Counted from the stretch's first letter, positions 37,701 through 42,961 are shown. The stretch: 64,000 nucleotides of DNA from Iris pallida (GCA_029216955.1 JANAVB010033216.1:6261138-6325137); one strand, 5' to 3'. Numbers and translations are program-made. The notes: a model not told the origin generated them from the letters alone.

Positions 37701-38444
37701 TGGTCAAAAAAATATTATTTATTTTTGTTGAAACGAAAAAACTAATCCCTGACGGACGGAGGGTATCGACTTGAAAATATTCAATAGTTTAGGATATTGA
37801 TTGGTATGATATTAAAGTTTAGGATATCAACTTGAAAAAACTTAAATAGTTGAGAGTATCAAATTGAAATTTAGGATTTATTTTATTGAGCACACAAATA
37901 CTATCAAAATGATCATGAAGCAATTACATATCAGCATAAAGAGTTGCAGTCAAACACTAGTAGATCATACATTTAATGTAAGAAATAGAGGATCACGATA
38001 TCAACATGGTTATAGACAAATATGGATAAGATGTTTGATACCTCGCTTAATCAACTACGCTTATCTCAAACAAGCTTCTCCTATTCTAAAATATCTTAAT
38101 CTATTTATAATCACAACTAGCTCAAAAAATCAATGTTGCACTCATACATGGCCTGAAAAACCACACACTGTATTTCCTCAAGTAGGGAGCAAATATAAGA
38201 TAAAGCAATAAGACCAACTATCAATTCAACACATTCACTTCCTAGAGAAGAACATGATTGAGACCTTCACTTAATAAGTAGCCAATGAATTTAAAAGAAA
38301 ATAAAAATATCATTGCTTAGAGTCAATATGCAACAGTTATTATACCAAGCACTGTACATAACGCGTTGCTTCAGGACCTAGCCGCTCCCCTCTTTCAACA
38401 AATGCCTTAACAACACGGTATACATCTTCACGTTTTCTGATCAC
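5370..38444 (-). CDS. M3 metallopeptidase gene (thimet oligopeptidase-like), partial, 12 exons
   Basis: The gene encodes a zinc oligopeptidase that would cleave short peptides. Plant relatives include soluble and organellar forms, and the N-terminus needed to judge location is missing. Exons: 38444-38346, 33318-33139, 30148-30068, 29656-29576, 13538-13446, 12277-12197, 12116-11955, 11803-11683, 11602-11530, 6048-5941, 5601-5504, 5415-5370. All junctions are GT-AG and the phases agree except for one missing base in exon 7. Family motifs in order are [73 protein letters not shown] and SQVLENWCYE. The zinc ligands HExxH and the Glu 25 residues after the second His (DFIE) are kept. Introns of 5.0, 3.0, 16.0 and 5.5 kb are full of transposons. 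The first 150 or so residues and the last 200 or so were not found. Confidence 0.9.
5504..5601 (-). CDS. peptidase exon 11 with the third zinc ligand
   Basis: It is 98 bp: [16 protein letters not shown], then [14 protein letters not shown] and the first two bases of Trp. The Glu in DFIE is 25 residues after the second His of HEFSH, the spacing known for thimet oligopeptidase. The donor is GTATGT. Confidence 0.93.
5941..6048 (-). CDS. peptidase exon 10 with the HExxH zinc site
   Basis: It has 36 codons in phase 0 and ends [17 protein letters not shown]. The two His zinc ligands and the catalytic Glu are present. The usual Gly in HEFGH is Ser here. The acceptor is CTGCAG and the donor is GTAATG. 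Confidence 0.93.
6318..6900. repeat. TATCGG-rich relic, probably a degenerate MITE
   Basis: The left part is rich in ATATCGGTATCGG words and the right part in GTATCGATCAGTATC words, separated by AT-rich DNA with a threefold imperfect repeat of TTTTACACCCTTGATTGGTC (6598-6760). Words of this kind recur at 39894-42254 and 61335-61510. No clean TIR or target duplication could be fixed. Confidence 0.4.
7700..8460 (+). mobile_element. possible degenerate LTR
   Basis: A TATA-like stretch (GCTATATAAACTCC near 7976), a repeated GTCGGCGA...TTCGAATCAAAG unit (8190-8250), and an end reading CCCTATTCACCCCCCTC resemble plant copia-type LTR ends. No partner LTR, primer site or coding region was found. Confidence 0.3.
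8461..9230. other. anonymous intron sequence
   Basis: No recognisable element was seen apart from homopolymer T near 8776-8790. Confidence 0.4.
9236..9307. repeat. (GA)n microsatellite
   Basis: A purine run of GAAAAGAGA units passes into about 27 uninterrupted GA dinucleotides. The open frames through it on both strands are repeat artefacts. Confidence 0.9.
9690..9945 (-). pseudogene. Ty1/copia reverse-transcriptase fragment
   Basis: Reading the minus strand in shifting frames gives [20 protein letters not shown] and [14 protein letters not shown]. These match the copia RT entry region (NDTWDLV.LP, GCKWV, then the YFDTFSP-like segment). At least two frameshifts are needed. No LTR was seen nearby, so this is an old relic in the 5.5-kb intron. 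Confidence 0.7.
10084..10205. repeat. tandem duplication, two units of about 61 bp
   Basis: Both units contain CAGAGAAACAAAAGG followed by CAATAGA and AAGGGTATGG. They differ at a few positions. Confidence 0.8.
10206..11272. other. anonymous intron sequence
   Basis: No element was recognised. A short repeat of GGATGGTGGCTC occurs at about 10370-10405. Confidence 0.4.
11273..11326 (+). mobile_element. 3' tail of an RTE-like LINE or related SINE, copy A
   Basis: The motif ATGATCCATAGCTGACCC, then TTGATGGGAGAAGGC, then TTGGATGGTGATGA occurs here and in two more places (14921-14968 and 32872-32925). It ends in GATGATG-type trinucleotides. It resembles the widespread plant sequence found at the 3' ends of RTE-type elements. 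Confidence 0.45.
11530..11602 (-). CDS. peptidase exon 9
   Basis: It is 73 bp: [16 protein letters not shown] then SSDGTRK. The family has a similar GKY.H.CV..LQ.GC loop. The acceptor is TCTCAG and the donor is GTGACT. It is followed by a 5.5-kb intron. Confidence 0.9.
11683..11803 (-). CDS. peptidase exon 8
   Basis: It is 121 bp, starts after one base of a split Gly codon and ends two bases into an Arg codon. It encodes [15 protein letters not shown] and [12 protein letters not shown]. The acceptor is ATGCAG and the donor is GTTCAT. Confidence 0.9.
11955..12116 (-). pseudogene. peptidase exon 7 with an apparent 1-bp deletion
   Basis: The exon encodes [19 protein letters not shown], then [13 protein letters not shown] and FQDLFG. 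From the phase-0 acceptor (AG at 12118-12117) it would read SKEEGILP. The conserved sequence instead needs one more G in the GGG before ATTCTCCC (about 12102-12104), giving KEEGDSPFG. The exon is 162 bp, while the flanking phases require 163. No alternative AG restores the frame without a stop. Confidence 0.8.
12197..12277 (-). CDS. peptidase exon 6
   Basis: It has 27 codons in phase 0: [16 protein letters not shown] followed by a helix ending MLKDLK. The acceptor is CTTCAG and the donor is GTTTGT. The next intron is only 80 bp. Confidence 0.9.
12700..13345 (+). pseudogene. relic of a second LINE family, ORF2 C-terminal region
   Basis: From 12706 the plus strand reads [20 protein letters not shown], then [19 protein letters not shown]. 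Further on, after stops and frameshifts, it gives [12 protein letters not shown] near 13298. This is the same C-terminal region as in the LINE-A copies (WRF...W.DWM.NRY, then GRLLTRDR before zf-RVT), but the sequence is far more diverged. It sits between peptidase exons 5 and 6. Confidence 0.75.
13446..13538 (-). CDS. peptidase exon 5
   Basis: It has 31 codons in phase 0, including [16 protein letters not shown] and RMAKKSAK, highly typical of M3 peptidases. The acceptor is ATATCAG and the donor is GTTTGT. The upstream intron is the 16-kb one. Confidence 0.93.
14368..14560. mobile_element. degenerate hAT-like relic of the GCCTAGGC type
   Basis: It starts CAGTGTTTTTAGATG, contains GCCTAGGCATTTAGATGC and CTCCTAGGCAATTAG, and then passes into CCTTGGCCCGCCTC. 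The intact hAT MITEs at 23154 and 28901 have similar ends and the same CCTAGG palindromes. No target duplication could be assigned. Confidence 0.4.
14561..14920. other. anonymous intron sequence
   Basis: A pyrimidine-rich stretch at 14590-14780. No gene or mobile element was identified. Confidence 0.4.
14921..14968 (+). mobile_element. 3' tail of an RTE-like LINE or SINE, copy B
   Basis: It reads CTATAGTCAACCCC, CTTGATGGCAGAAGGC, TTGGATGATGATT and is diverged from the copies at 11273 and 32872. Confidence 0.4.
14969..16249. other. anonymous intron sequence
   Basis: No exon or element was recognised. The 15532-15717 and 15951-16133 open frames have no family motif. Confidence 0.4.
16250..16428 (+). 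pseudogene. RTE-type LINE relic, left piece, split by copia-1
   Basis: With one frameshift the plus strand reads [14 protein letters not shown], matching the RTE C-terminal motif in which R.RWFGH.QR is followed by AP.RR. The reading continues across the copia-1 insertion at 22136 as [13 protein letters not shown], where relatives have the ENMALDR..WKKRI motif. The copia insertion point is exact because the duplicated ACGGA (16424-16428) is part of this relic. Confidence 0.7.
16429..17224 (-). repeat. copia-1 3' LTR
   Basis: It is 796 bp and the same sequence as 21325-22135 apart from scattered substitutions and single-base losses. The low divergence implies a relatively young insertion. Confidence 0.95.
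17225..17240 (-). promoter_or_regulatory. copia-1 polypurine tract
   Basis: On the minus strand the sequence AGCTTTTGGGGGGAT directly precedes the 3' LTR start TGTTAG. This is the expected plus-strand primer position. Confidence 0.75.
17241..17847 (-). other. copia-1 3' non-coding region
   Basis: About 600 bp lie between the RNase H stop and the polypurine tract. No additional open frame was recognised. Confidence 0.6.
17848..20814 (-). pseudogene. copia-1 pol: protease, integrase, reverse transcriptase, RNase H
   Basis: The frame is nearly continuous, interrupted by three single stops near 19999 (TGA), 19232 (TAG, Trp in CKWI) and 19158 (TAG, Gln). The protease motif reads LDFGANVHV, with Phe where DSGA normally has Ser. 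Integrase shows WHGRLGHVN with CEIC (HHCC zinc site), [16 protein letters not shown] and [13 protein letters not shown], giving the D, D and E residues. RT shows [27 protein letters not shown] and the catalytic [10 protein letters not shown]. RNase H shows [18 protein letters not shown], and the end is LADHLTKGL. Removing three stops would give a full reading frame, so decay is recent. Confidence 0.93.
20825..21104 (-). pseudogene. copia-1 gag C-terminal remnant with zinc knuckle
   Basis: It contains [14 protein letters not shown], an exact C-x2-C-x4-H-x4-C knuckle, followed by a Lys-rich stretch. It joins the protease by a frameshift near 20814. The bulk of gag upstream is absent. Confidence 0.85.
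21026..21304. repeat. irregular tandem repeat replacing gag and primer site of copia-1
   Basis: TGTCTAAGCAAATA and AACAGTAACAAGTTTTAA words recur in shuffled order at least five times, between the gag remnant and the 5' LTR. The expected primer site next to the LTR is not present. Confidence 0.8.
21325..22135 (-). repeat. copia-1 5' LTR
   Basis: It is 811 bp and on the minus strand starts TGTTAGCTTAGC and ends ATCCAACA. It contains a motif of the form AGTCCCACATCGG and a TATA-like GCATATATACAC, plus a GC-rich block. It matches the left LTR throughout with small indels, mostly in homopolymers. Confidence 0.95.
22136..22232 (+). pseudogene. RTE-type LINE relic, right piece, with (TTG)n tail
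   Basis: It begins with the second copy of ACGGA, continues the LINE reading, then shows TTTGGGCAACCGATTTG and ends in TTATTGTTGTTG. A TTG-rich tail is typical of plant RTE elements and of SINEs that use them. Confidence 0.7.
22345..22510. mobile_element. possible hAT-like relic
   Basis: It starts CCATGGTAGTCAAAGACG and holds CTCGC...GGCGC words like the left ends of the hAT MITEs here. The right end and target duplication could not be defined. Confidence 0.3.
22511..23126. other. AT-rich sequence and probable copia-2 leader
   Basis: No 5' LTR or canonical primer site was found upstream of the copia-2 gag start, so the left end of copia-2 is lost or unrecognised. A direct repeat of TTTAAATATGTTATTTGGTTTTA lies at about 22718-22806. 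Confidence 0.45.
23127..24410 (+). pseudogene. copia-2 gag, interrupted by a MITE
   Basis: The start ATG at 23127 gives MTSTGAHSS, then the MITE, then from 23570 [17 protein letters not shown]. Deleting the MITE plus one target copy restores the frame exactly. The body shows [15 protein letters not shown], typical of copia gag, then stops at 23876-23878 and 23966-23968 and a frameshift. A Gly/Arg-rich stretch leads to a zinc knuckle, [17 protein letters not shown], at 24337-24374, in which a stop precedes the last Cys. Confidence 0.85.
23154..23561. mobile_element. hAT-type MITE inside copia-2 gag, TSD ATAGCAGT
   Basis: It is 408 bp. The ends are CAAGGTTCTAAACGGTGG and, on the other strand, CAGTGTTCTAAATGGTGG. 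The exact 8-bp duplication ATAGCAGT lies at 23146-23153 and 23562-23569. The interior has CCGCCTAGGCGG-type palindromes near both ends and an AT-rich core. It has no coding capacity. It is newer than copia-2 because it splits gag. Confidence 0.95.
24540..25884 (+). pseudogene. copia-2 protease and integrase fragments
   Basis: The protease motif near 24558 reads [13 protein letters not shown] in place of the DSGAS.HM form. Integrase at 25211-25633 reads [21 protein letters not shown] and [11 protein letters not shown]. From 25630 it shows [13 protein letters not shown] and [10 protein letters not shown]. The duplicated segment lies between the two parts, and frameshifts are frequent. Confidence 0.85.
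24681..25136. repeat. 228-bp tandem duplication in copia-2 protease region
   Basis: 24681-24908 and 24909-25136 are almost identical, starting CGAGGAAGTGCCCGTC and ending CTTCTTCTGTTGT. The only difference noticed is one base in GGTAA(A/G)GGGC. The duplication is therefore recent compared with the decay of the element. Confidence 0.95.
26348..27879 (+). pseudogene. copia-2 reverse transcriptase and RNase H
   Basis: RT pieces are [20 protein letters not shown] and [18 protein letters not shown], then KALYGLKQS. After a frameshift, [13 protein letters not shown] holds the catalytic Asp pair at about 26933-26944. LNYLLGIEV follows. RNase H reads [30 protein letters not shown] and [11 protein letters not shown]. 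At least five frame changes are needed. Confidence 0.9.
27874..27886 (+). promoter_or_regulatory. copia-2 polypurine tract
   Basis: GCTTGAGGGAGGG directly precedes TGTTAAG, the usual GCTTGAGGG.GGG/TGTTA junction of copia elements. Confidence 0.8.
27887..28030 (+). repeat. copia-2 3' LTR, right boundary uncertain
   Basis: It starts TGTTAAGTATTAGTAG, has TTTAGTCCTACATTGG, and ends somewhere after CTCTTTATAATTG. A CA end and target duplication could not be fixed. Confidence 0.65.
28031..28520. other. anonymous intron sequence
   Basis: Nothing was recognised. The 28025-28282 open frame has no family motif. Confidence 0.35.
28521..28565. repeat. (TA)n microsatellite upstream of the SINE
   Basis: About 22 TA dinucleotides end exactly where the tRNA-like SINE begins. 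A second AT run starts at its 3' end (28677-28691). Confidence 0.95.
28566..28677 (+). mobile_element. short tRNA-derived SINE with an (AT)n tail
   Basis: The 112-bp unit has a polymerase III A box TAGCCTAGTGG (28578-28588) and B box AGTTCGAATCC (28622-28632), spaced as in a tRNA. A short tail follows: AACAATTTACCTGGTTCCA, then A8, then (AT)n. The tail resembles the 3' end of the LINE-A copies (AATTTACCT...TTCCAAAT then AT repeats). The unit is too diverged at its 5' and 3' parts to be a functional tRNA gene. Confidence 0.8.
28901..29162. mobile_element. hAT-type MITE, TSD GGTGAGGA
   Basis: It is 262 bp. Its ends are CAAGGTTGTGAAAAGCGC and, on the other strand, CTCTGTTCTAAAAGGCGC. The exact 8-bp duplication GGTGAGGA lies at 28893-28900 and 29163-29170. 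CCGCCTAGG and GCCTAGGCGG words mark both arms. It shares end structure with the elements at 23154 and 49191. Confidence 0.92.
29171..29575. other. intron sequence next to peptidase exon 4
   Basis: No mobile element was recognised. Confidence 0.4.
29576..29656 (-). CDS. peptidase exon 4
   Basis: It has 27 codons in phase 0, including [17 protein letters not shown], matching the family's AYGRRCGE.NIPVLENL. The acceptor is CTTGCAG and the donor is GTAATG. The next intron is 16 kb. Confidence 0.88.
30068..30148 (-). CDS. peptidase exon 3
   Basis: It has 27 codons in phase 0, including [16 protein letters not shown], equivalent to the family's SHHVAAVLELCK stretch. The acceptor is TATCCAG and the donor is GTCAGA. 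Confidence 0.85.
30149..30840. other. intron sequence next to peptidase exon 3
   Basis: No element was recognised. Confidence 0.4.
30858..31012 (+). mobile_element. copia 3' end remnant: polypurine tract and LTR
   Basis: GCTTGAGGGGGAG at 30858-30870 is a copia-type polypurine tract. It is followed by TGATAAAGGTAATTG and about 140 bp with a TATAAATAATG box, as in a short LTR. No coding region is attached. Confidence 0.6.
31208..31798. repeat. tandem duplication of about 290 bp containing long C runs
   Basis: The segment starting GGTTATATAATAACCTGATTC appears at about 31221 and again at 31509. Both copies share ACTGGCCAAACAAAAACC, GCAGTAAACTATATGCATAC and TTTTATTACAGGGAC. The C run is 19 bases in the first copy (31422-31440) and 32 in the second (31695-31726). 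Confidence 0.9.
31799..32511. other. intron sequence with GGGGTGGT repeats
   Basis: AGGGGTGGTC(A/C)GTGT...ATAAGT occurs three to four times at 31806-31925. No gene was recognised. Confidence 0.45.
32514..32828. repeat. tandem duplication, about 157 bp twice
   Basis: Units start TATATGCTGGAGCCAGGC and end CTGACTCAATATTAT. They differ at only three or four bases, so the event is recent. Confidence 0.92.
32872..32925 (+). mobile_element. 3' tail of an RTE-like LINE or SINE, copy C
   Basis: It reads ATGATCCATAGCTGACCC, TCTGATGGGAGAAGGC, TTGGATGATGATGATG, the best preserved of the three copies, ending in a GAT trinucleotide run. Confidence 0.5.
33139..33318 (-). CDS. peptidase exon 2
   Basis: It has 60 codons in phase 0, with [24 protein letters not shown] and [10 protein letters not shown], all well conserved in the family. 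The acceptor is CTGACAG and the donor is GTAACT. Confidence 0.92.
33319..34168. other. intron sequence next to peptidase exon 2
   Basis: It includes the 33687-34073 open frame, which shows no family motif and is probably chance. Confidence 0.4.
34176..34655. mobile_element. MITE with CTATGTTACC ends, TSD CTTGAAC
   Basis: It is 480 bp, starts CTATGTTACCCGGACTC and ends GAGTCCAGGTAACATAG, a 17-bp inverted repeat with one mismatch. CTTGAAC is duplicated at 34169-34175 and 34656-34662. Subterminal GTACCCG and GTATCCG words mirror each other. The 7-bp duplication leaves the superfamily open; hAT is the best guess. A partial second copy is at 42255-42569. Confidence 0.88.
34663..35424. other. anonymous intron sequence
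   Basis: Overlapping open frames at 34932-35284 lie on opposite strands and neither shows a motif. A stretch of GATGATA and AACAG repeats makes it purine-rich. Confidence 0.35.
35425..36062. repeat. direct repeat, two diverged units of about 265 bp
   Basis: 35425-35690 and about 35800-36062 share CAGGAGTCTTG, CCTATTTACC or CCATTTACC, TATCTTATATTGGTCTATG, GGTTTTCCTCCTATAATCC and ATGTGC. Divergence is visible throughout, so this is older than the other duplications here. Confidence 0.8.
36063..36639. other. anonymous AT-rich intron sequence
   Basis: No element was recognised. Confidence 0.4.
36649..37876. mobile_element. Mutator-like element with GC-rich cargo, TSD TTTATTTTA
   Basis: The element is 1,228 bp and is flanked by the exact 9-bp duplication TTTATTTTA (36640-36648 and 37877-37885), the Mutator hallmark. 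Long TIRs start GGTTAAATTTCAACTTGA and, on the other strand, TCCTAAATTTCAATTTGA, and stay similar for over 100 bp (CTCAACTATT.AAGTTTT and so on). The interior (about 36830-37600) is GC-rich and unlike its AT-rich neighbours, as expected of a captured gene piece. No transposase frame is present, so it depends on an outside source. Confidence 0.9.
36850..37600. other. GC-rich cargo of the Mutator-like element
   Basis: Open frames exist on both strands (for example 37157-37507 minus, 116 codons), but no conserved domain was recognised. It is CpG-rich, which suggests origin from a gene 5' region or exon. Identity is unknown. Confidence 0.5.
37886..38345. other. intron sequence next to peptidase exon 1
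   Basis: No element was recognised. Confidence 0.4.
38346..38444 (-). CDS. peptidase exon 1 of those recognised
   Basis: It encodes 33 codons in phase 0, including [12 protein letters not shown] and ATRYVQCL. The acceptor reads TGCAAG and the donor is GTATAA. It matches the helical region about 150 residues into plant M3 peptidases, so upstream exons are missing. Confidence 0.88.
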
Positions 38445-38951
38445 CTTGCATGAAATAATGATTATCTTTTACTATAATTGCATTTAAAATGAATTTTAAA
38501 GAAGATAACTAGCAATAACGAATAAATTCAGAAGAACATTTCAAACGCACAGAGATAAACTGGATCATTATGCCAAGTACATTTGTCTTCATCGAGAGAA
38601 GTAGGGATGCACTTGTCATGATTTTAAGTTCAAGGATCATTATTCAAGTGTCAAACATTTTAAAATTCTGTCCATGAGATGGATTGCTTAAAATTCTCAC
38701 TTCAAAGATCAATATTTTGGAGAGATCTATGAATCCTTGTGTGATCAAGTCTATTGTATTCCAAGGATATCACGAGCATTATTGCATCCAGGGTGAAAGT
38801 ATATTCTGGCTTATGTATTTTGAGATCTCAACATTTCTGGCAAAAAATTCAAGGTACATAAAGTTAACTGAACATCCATAAATGCCAGAGTACTCGAATG
38901 CTTATTGAGCAAATAAAGCTTTTGGAGCATTAAATGCATCTTTGTCTGTGG

Positions 38952-38995
<44 letters not shown>

Positions 38996-39893
38996 GCGCG
39001 CGCGCGTGTGTGGCGTAGCATAAGTTGTATAATGTGCAAGACAGCAACTTGTACCAGGGAGAGGCATGTTTCCCTAGTGTGTCTTTCATGGCAAATGAAA
39101 TAAGACAAGCTAGTTGAAGATCAAATATATCTGCCATATCTAAAAGAAATGGATCCTAAAATAGTATCAAGACGATCAACTTGGCAAAGGACAAGGAGAG
39201 ATGCAGTGTTTTGGTGTCGTTGCCTGTCCTTGAGAGTAAGATACTAATTGAACAGCAACACAGCGAGCATGTTGAATTTATTCGCCTTCTATACGACGAA
39301 AGCCGTAAGAATATAAATGTGATATCACTATCATCAACTGAGCAACTAACAATAGAAGATAAGTTTATTATGCCTCAACAAACACCAGCCCCCCCCCCCC
39401 CCCCCCCCCCCCCCAAAAAAGTAAGGGTGTCAATAGCCTGGCTGGGCATGGGATGTCATATTTATAAGATAAAATATGAAGTGGTTAAAGGTGCAGAAAA
39501 GAATACAATTTTTTTCCAGGGTGCGTATGACCCGCCATTAACAGCCTGCCTAGGAGGTCAAGGAGATTTTGGAGTTTATAATGGATGCCAAGGTCAAGAG
39601 AAGATGTTTCTATATGCATCATGGATAATTCTTTAAAACACAGAATGTTTTCCTAGAAGATCCATCTTATAGAACATATGCATAATTCTTTGTAAATGGT
39701 AGTCATTTTGCATGGTGTCCGGAGTTCAATTTTGCAAATCATTGACTATATTATGTAAAGTGTATTATTACAAAGAATGGGAGACAGTAACACTTGCCAA
39801 GTGCTCGTAGCCAAAGATTGATGAGCAAAGCATAGTGAGCACTGCTGATATACAAAACTAATTTAAATTTCCATGTAACCTATGAGTACTGTT
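38445..39893. other. anonymous sequence upstream of the first recognised exon
   Basis: It was searched on the minus strand for the N-terminal peptidase exons without success. It holds a (TG)n tract at about 38953-39010 and a 26-base C run at 39389-39414. The 39181-39636 plus-strand frame (151 codons) includes a poly-Pro run caused by the C run and shows no recognised domain. Confidence 0.45.
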
Positions 39894-42254
39894 ATAGATA
39901 TAAAATATATTGTCCAATATATCGGACTGAGACCCTAATCGACATATGTCGATTATATATAACGCAGATAGTAGTTTGAGAAAAATCAGCCTATATATCA
40001 GTCAAAATCTGATACATGGCCGATGATATCACCAAATATATTGAAATATTGAATATTAAGAGGGGATGTGTTTGGGTCAGGTTAGGTCTTATCCTACTCA
40101 TTAAATACTTCAAACCTATGACCAGAAAACCCCATACCCGAAGCCCTAAACCTAACACTTTGTGAGCGCTCCCCTCTATCTATGGCCTCTTTCTCTCTGT
40201 GATCACTCCTCTCTCTCTCTCTCTCACTCTCTCTCTCTCTCTCGAGCCGCTACCGCAATGAGAAAACTCTCCCTTACTCGAGACGCTACCGCGAGGAGGT
40301 AAGCTTTTCTCTTTGATCCTCTCTCTCTCCAAACTCCACTCTATTTGCCCTATATTTCTCTATCTTTAATTTTGTTTCAGATACTCCAATCGATTTCGAA
40401 TCTTTGATATCTTCACTATCAGCCTTCAATTATTGATTTTGATATCTCCAATCGATTTATTTTTAATTTTTGTACAAATTTCTTCAGGATAATTTTATTT
40501 GGTTTTGCAAAGAAGAAGAAGAAGCATAAGTAGAAGTAGTAGCCACTTCCTTACTCAAGTTTTCAAGTAGCCAATTGGTTTGGGTTTCTGAATTTCTTTT
40601 GTTTCTTCTATTGCTGCTACTACTGTTGCTTATTCTTCTTCTACTAAATTTCTTAAAAAAAAGAAATTGGCATCTTCTTATGCCTACTCCTGCGGCTTTT
40701 TTTGCTTCAGTTCTTTTTCTTCTTCTTTTTCTTATGCTAGCATCTTCTTCTGAAATTTGAAGATTGTTAATTGTTAAAACTTTAAAATAGAACATAAGCT
40801 ACAAATTTAAAAGTAGAATGGAAAAATTAGAACATAAGCTAGGAATTTGAAAATCGGTTCAATATGAAATAGAGTGGAGAAAGTAGAACATAAGCTAGAA
40901 ACAAAACCAATTGGAGATATCAAAATCAATACATGAGGCTGACTGAAGATATTAAAGTTTCATATGCGATTTGAAACAAAATCGATTGGAGTATATGAAA
41001 CAAAGAAAATATTAGGGCAAACAGAGAGGAGATTGGAGAGAAGAAATAGAGGATCAGAGATGAGAGCTTACCACCTCGCGGTAGCGTATCAATAGAGAGG
41101 GGAAACGGTTCCTCCTCGCAGTTGCGGCTCAAGAGAGCGCTCATAGACAGAGAGAGGGCCGCAACAGAGTGGAGCACTCACAGAGAGTTAGGTTTGGAGC
41201 TTCAGTTTAGGGGGGGTTGGTTATCGGTTCAAGTCTTTACCAGATAGGATAGGACCCAATCCAACCCGACCCGAAAACTCAGTCCCTCTTAATATCAACA
41301 CAAGAAGAAGATAACTGAAGCAAAAAAAAAAGCAGCAAAAGGAGTAGCAGCAACAAAAGAGGAAAAATAAGCAAAAAATCAAAAATTCCCTAAAAACGAG
41401 AAGATTTGCTAACTTGAAAGCTTGAGTAGAAAATGGCTACTACTTCTGCTTTATGTTCCTTCTTTTCTTCTATGCAAAACCAAATAAAATTACCCCCAAA
41501 AAAATTAGAACTCAAAGCTCACTTTGCTTGCCACAAGTGCCTCTCTTCCTTTGATAGTCGTAATGACCCGAAAAAAGTATCATCGGATTGACGGTTAGGA
41601 ACCTCTATCGGTGTCATTTTTTTCTTTGTCGGTTCAATATGAAATACAGCGAAAAAAATTAGAACATAAGTTAGGAAAAAACCGATTGGAGATATCAAAA
41701 TCAATGCATGAGGCTGTTACTTAAGATATCAAAGATTCATATTCGATTTGGAACAAAATCGATTGGAGTATATAAAACAAAATCAAACAGATAAAAAATT
41801 AGGGCAAACAGAGAGGAGATTGGAGAGAGGAAATAGAGGATCAGAGAGGAGAGCTTACCTCCTCGCAGTCGTGTATCAATAAAGAGAGGTGAAGCGTTTC
41901 ATCCACGCGGTTGCGGCAAGATAGAGGAGGGCTCACAAACAGAGAGAGGGTCGCAGCAAGGGGGAGCACTCACATAGTTAGGTTTGGGGCTTCATGTTTA
42001 AGGATATCGGTAAGTCTTTAACGGGTAGGATAGGACCCAATACAACCCGACCTGAAAACTCAGCCCCCTCTTAATATCTGATATTTCAATACATTGTGAT
42101 ATCGTCAAATATCATATCAACCGATATATCGGATTTCGACCTCGACCAATATATCAGCCCGGTTTTTCTCAAAAAATTGTCCACGATATATATAGCCAAC
42201 ATATGTTGGCTAGGGTCTCAATCCGATATATCGGCCAATATATCCGATATCTAT
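39894..42254. mobile_element. large foldback element with nested inverted and direct repeats
   Basis: The outer ends (ATAGATAT...ATATATTG.CC, then ATATATCGGA.TGAGACCC) are inverted over more than 170 bp, including CACAAT/CCAAAT..TATTGAAATAT and ATTAAGAGGGG. Inside, a segment of about 400 bp (40060-40480, with CTCTC tracts and CTACCGCGAGGAGGTAAGC) recurs inverted at about 40900-41298 and again at about 41640-42070. No transposase was found and no target duplication could be fixed. Confidence 0.75.
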
Positions 42255-42569
42255 CTATGTTACCCGGACTCTCTACTTTAAGGAGAAGTACCCGTGTCGA
42301 TCCGATAGGACATGGGCATGGGTATGGAATCCGTATCCGATCCTCCATGGTGACAATCGGATCCTTCATGGTGACAATCGAAAGACTGGTAGTAAAGTAG
42401 ATAGTTTATTTTAACGTGGTAGTGATGTAGATAGTTTATTTTAATGTGGTAATGATGTAATAGTTTATTTTAATATGGTAGACTGGTAGTTAAGTAGTAG
42501 GGGAGCTGAAGGGACGGTTCCTTAGGGACTTATTCAACAGTTGAGTAAAGTTTACTAGTAATTTATAAT
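42255..42569. mobile_element. left part of a second CTATGTTACC MITE, cut by copia-3
   Basis: It is nearly identical to 34176-34490 (CTATGTTACCCGGACTC, GACAATCGGATC, GTAGGGGAGCTGAAGGG). Homology stops at TTTATAAT, where the copia-3 LTR begins with TGTTCC. The missing right part was not found beyond 61325. Confidence 0.85.
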
Positions 42570-42719
42570 TGTTCCTTAGGGTACAATAGTAATTGTGGGT
42601 GTATTGCATATCAATATAAATACACATGAGATGCAACCTAGGATTTCAAGCCCTTGCAATCTCCTTTCTCATATTCTATCTTCTCCTTCTTTTCTTCTTC
42701 TCTTCTCTCCAAAGCTTCA
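42570..42719 (+). repeat. copia-3 5' LTR
   Basis: It is about 150 bp, TGTTCCTTAGGG to AAGCTTCA, with a TATAAATACAC box at about 42617. The left boundary is set by comparison with the intact MITE at 34176. Confidence 0.75.
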
Positions 42720-42721
42720 CT

Positions 42722-42733
42722 TGGTATCAGAGC
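42722..42733 (+). promoter_or_regulatory. copia-3 primer binding site
   Basis: TGGTATCAGAGC is complementary to the 3' end of initiator methionine tRNA. It lies two bases after the LTR. Confidence 0.95.
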
Positions 42734-42961
42734 ATCTTTTAAAGGTACCGTACACTCCATCCACGACTTGGCCGATCGACTTTCGCTATTTTTGTCTACT
42801 TTTCATGAATCGTCGTTCGTCGTTCGTTGTTCGTGGTCGTTTGTGGTTCGTTTATGGGATCTAGGATTTATACAGATCTTTATTGGTTGTTCGTTGTCGG
42901 TTGTGGTTCGTTGTGAGATCTAGGGCTCCAGAAATCTTGTTTTTCTGTTGTATCTGCAAGT

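Noticed and set aside
39181..39636. 151-codon plus-strand ORF as a gene
   Set aside because: It includes a poly-Pro run from a C homopolymer, shows no domain, and its neighbours give no support.
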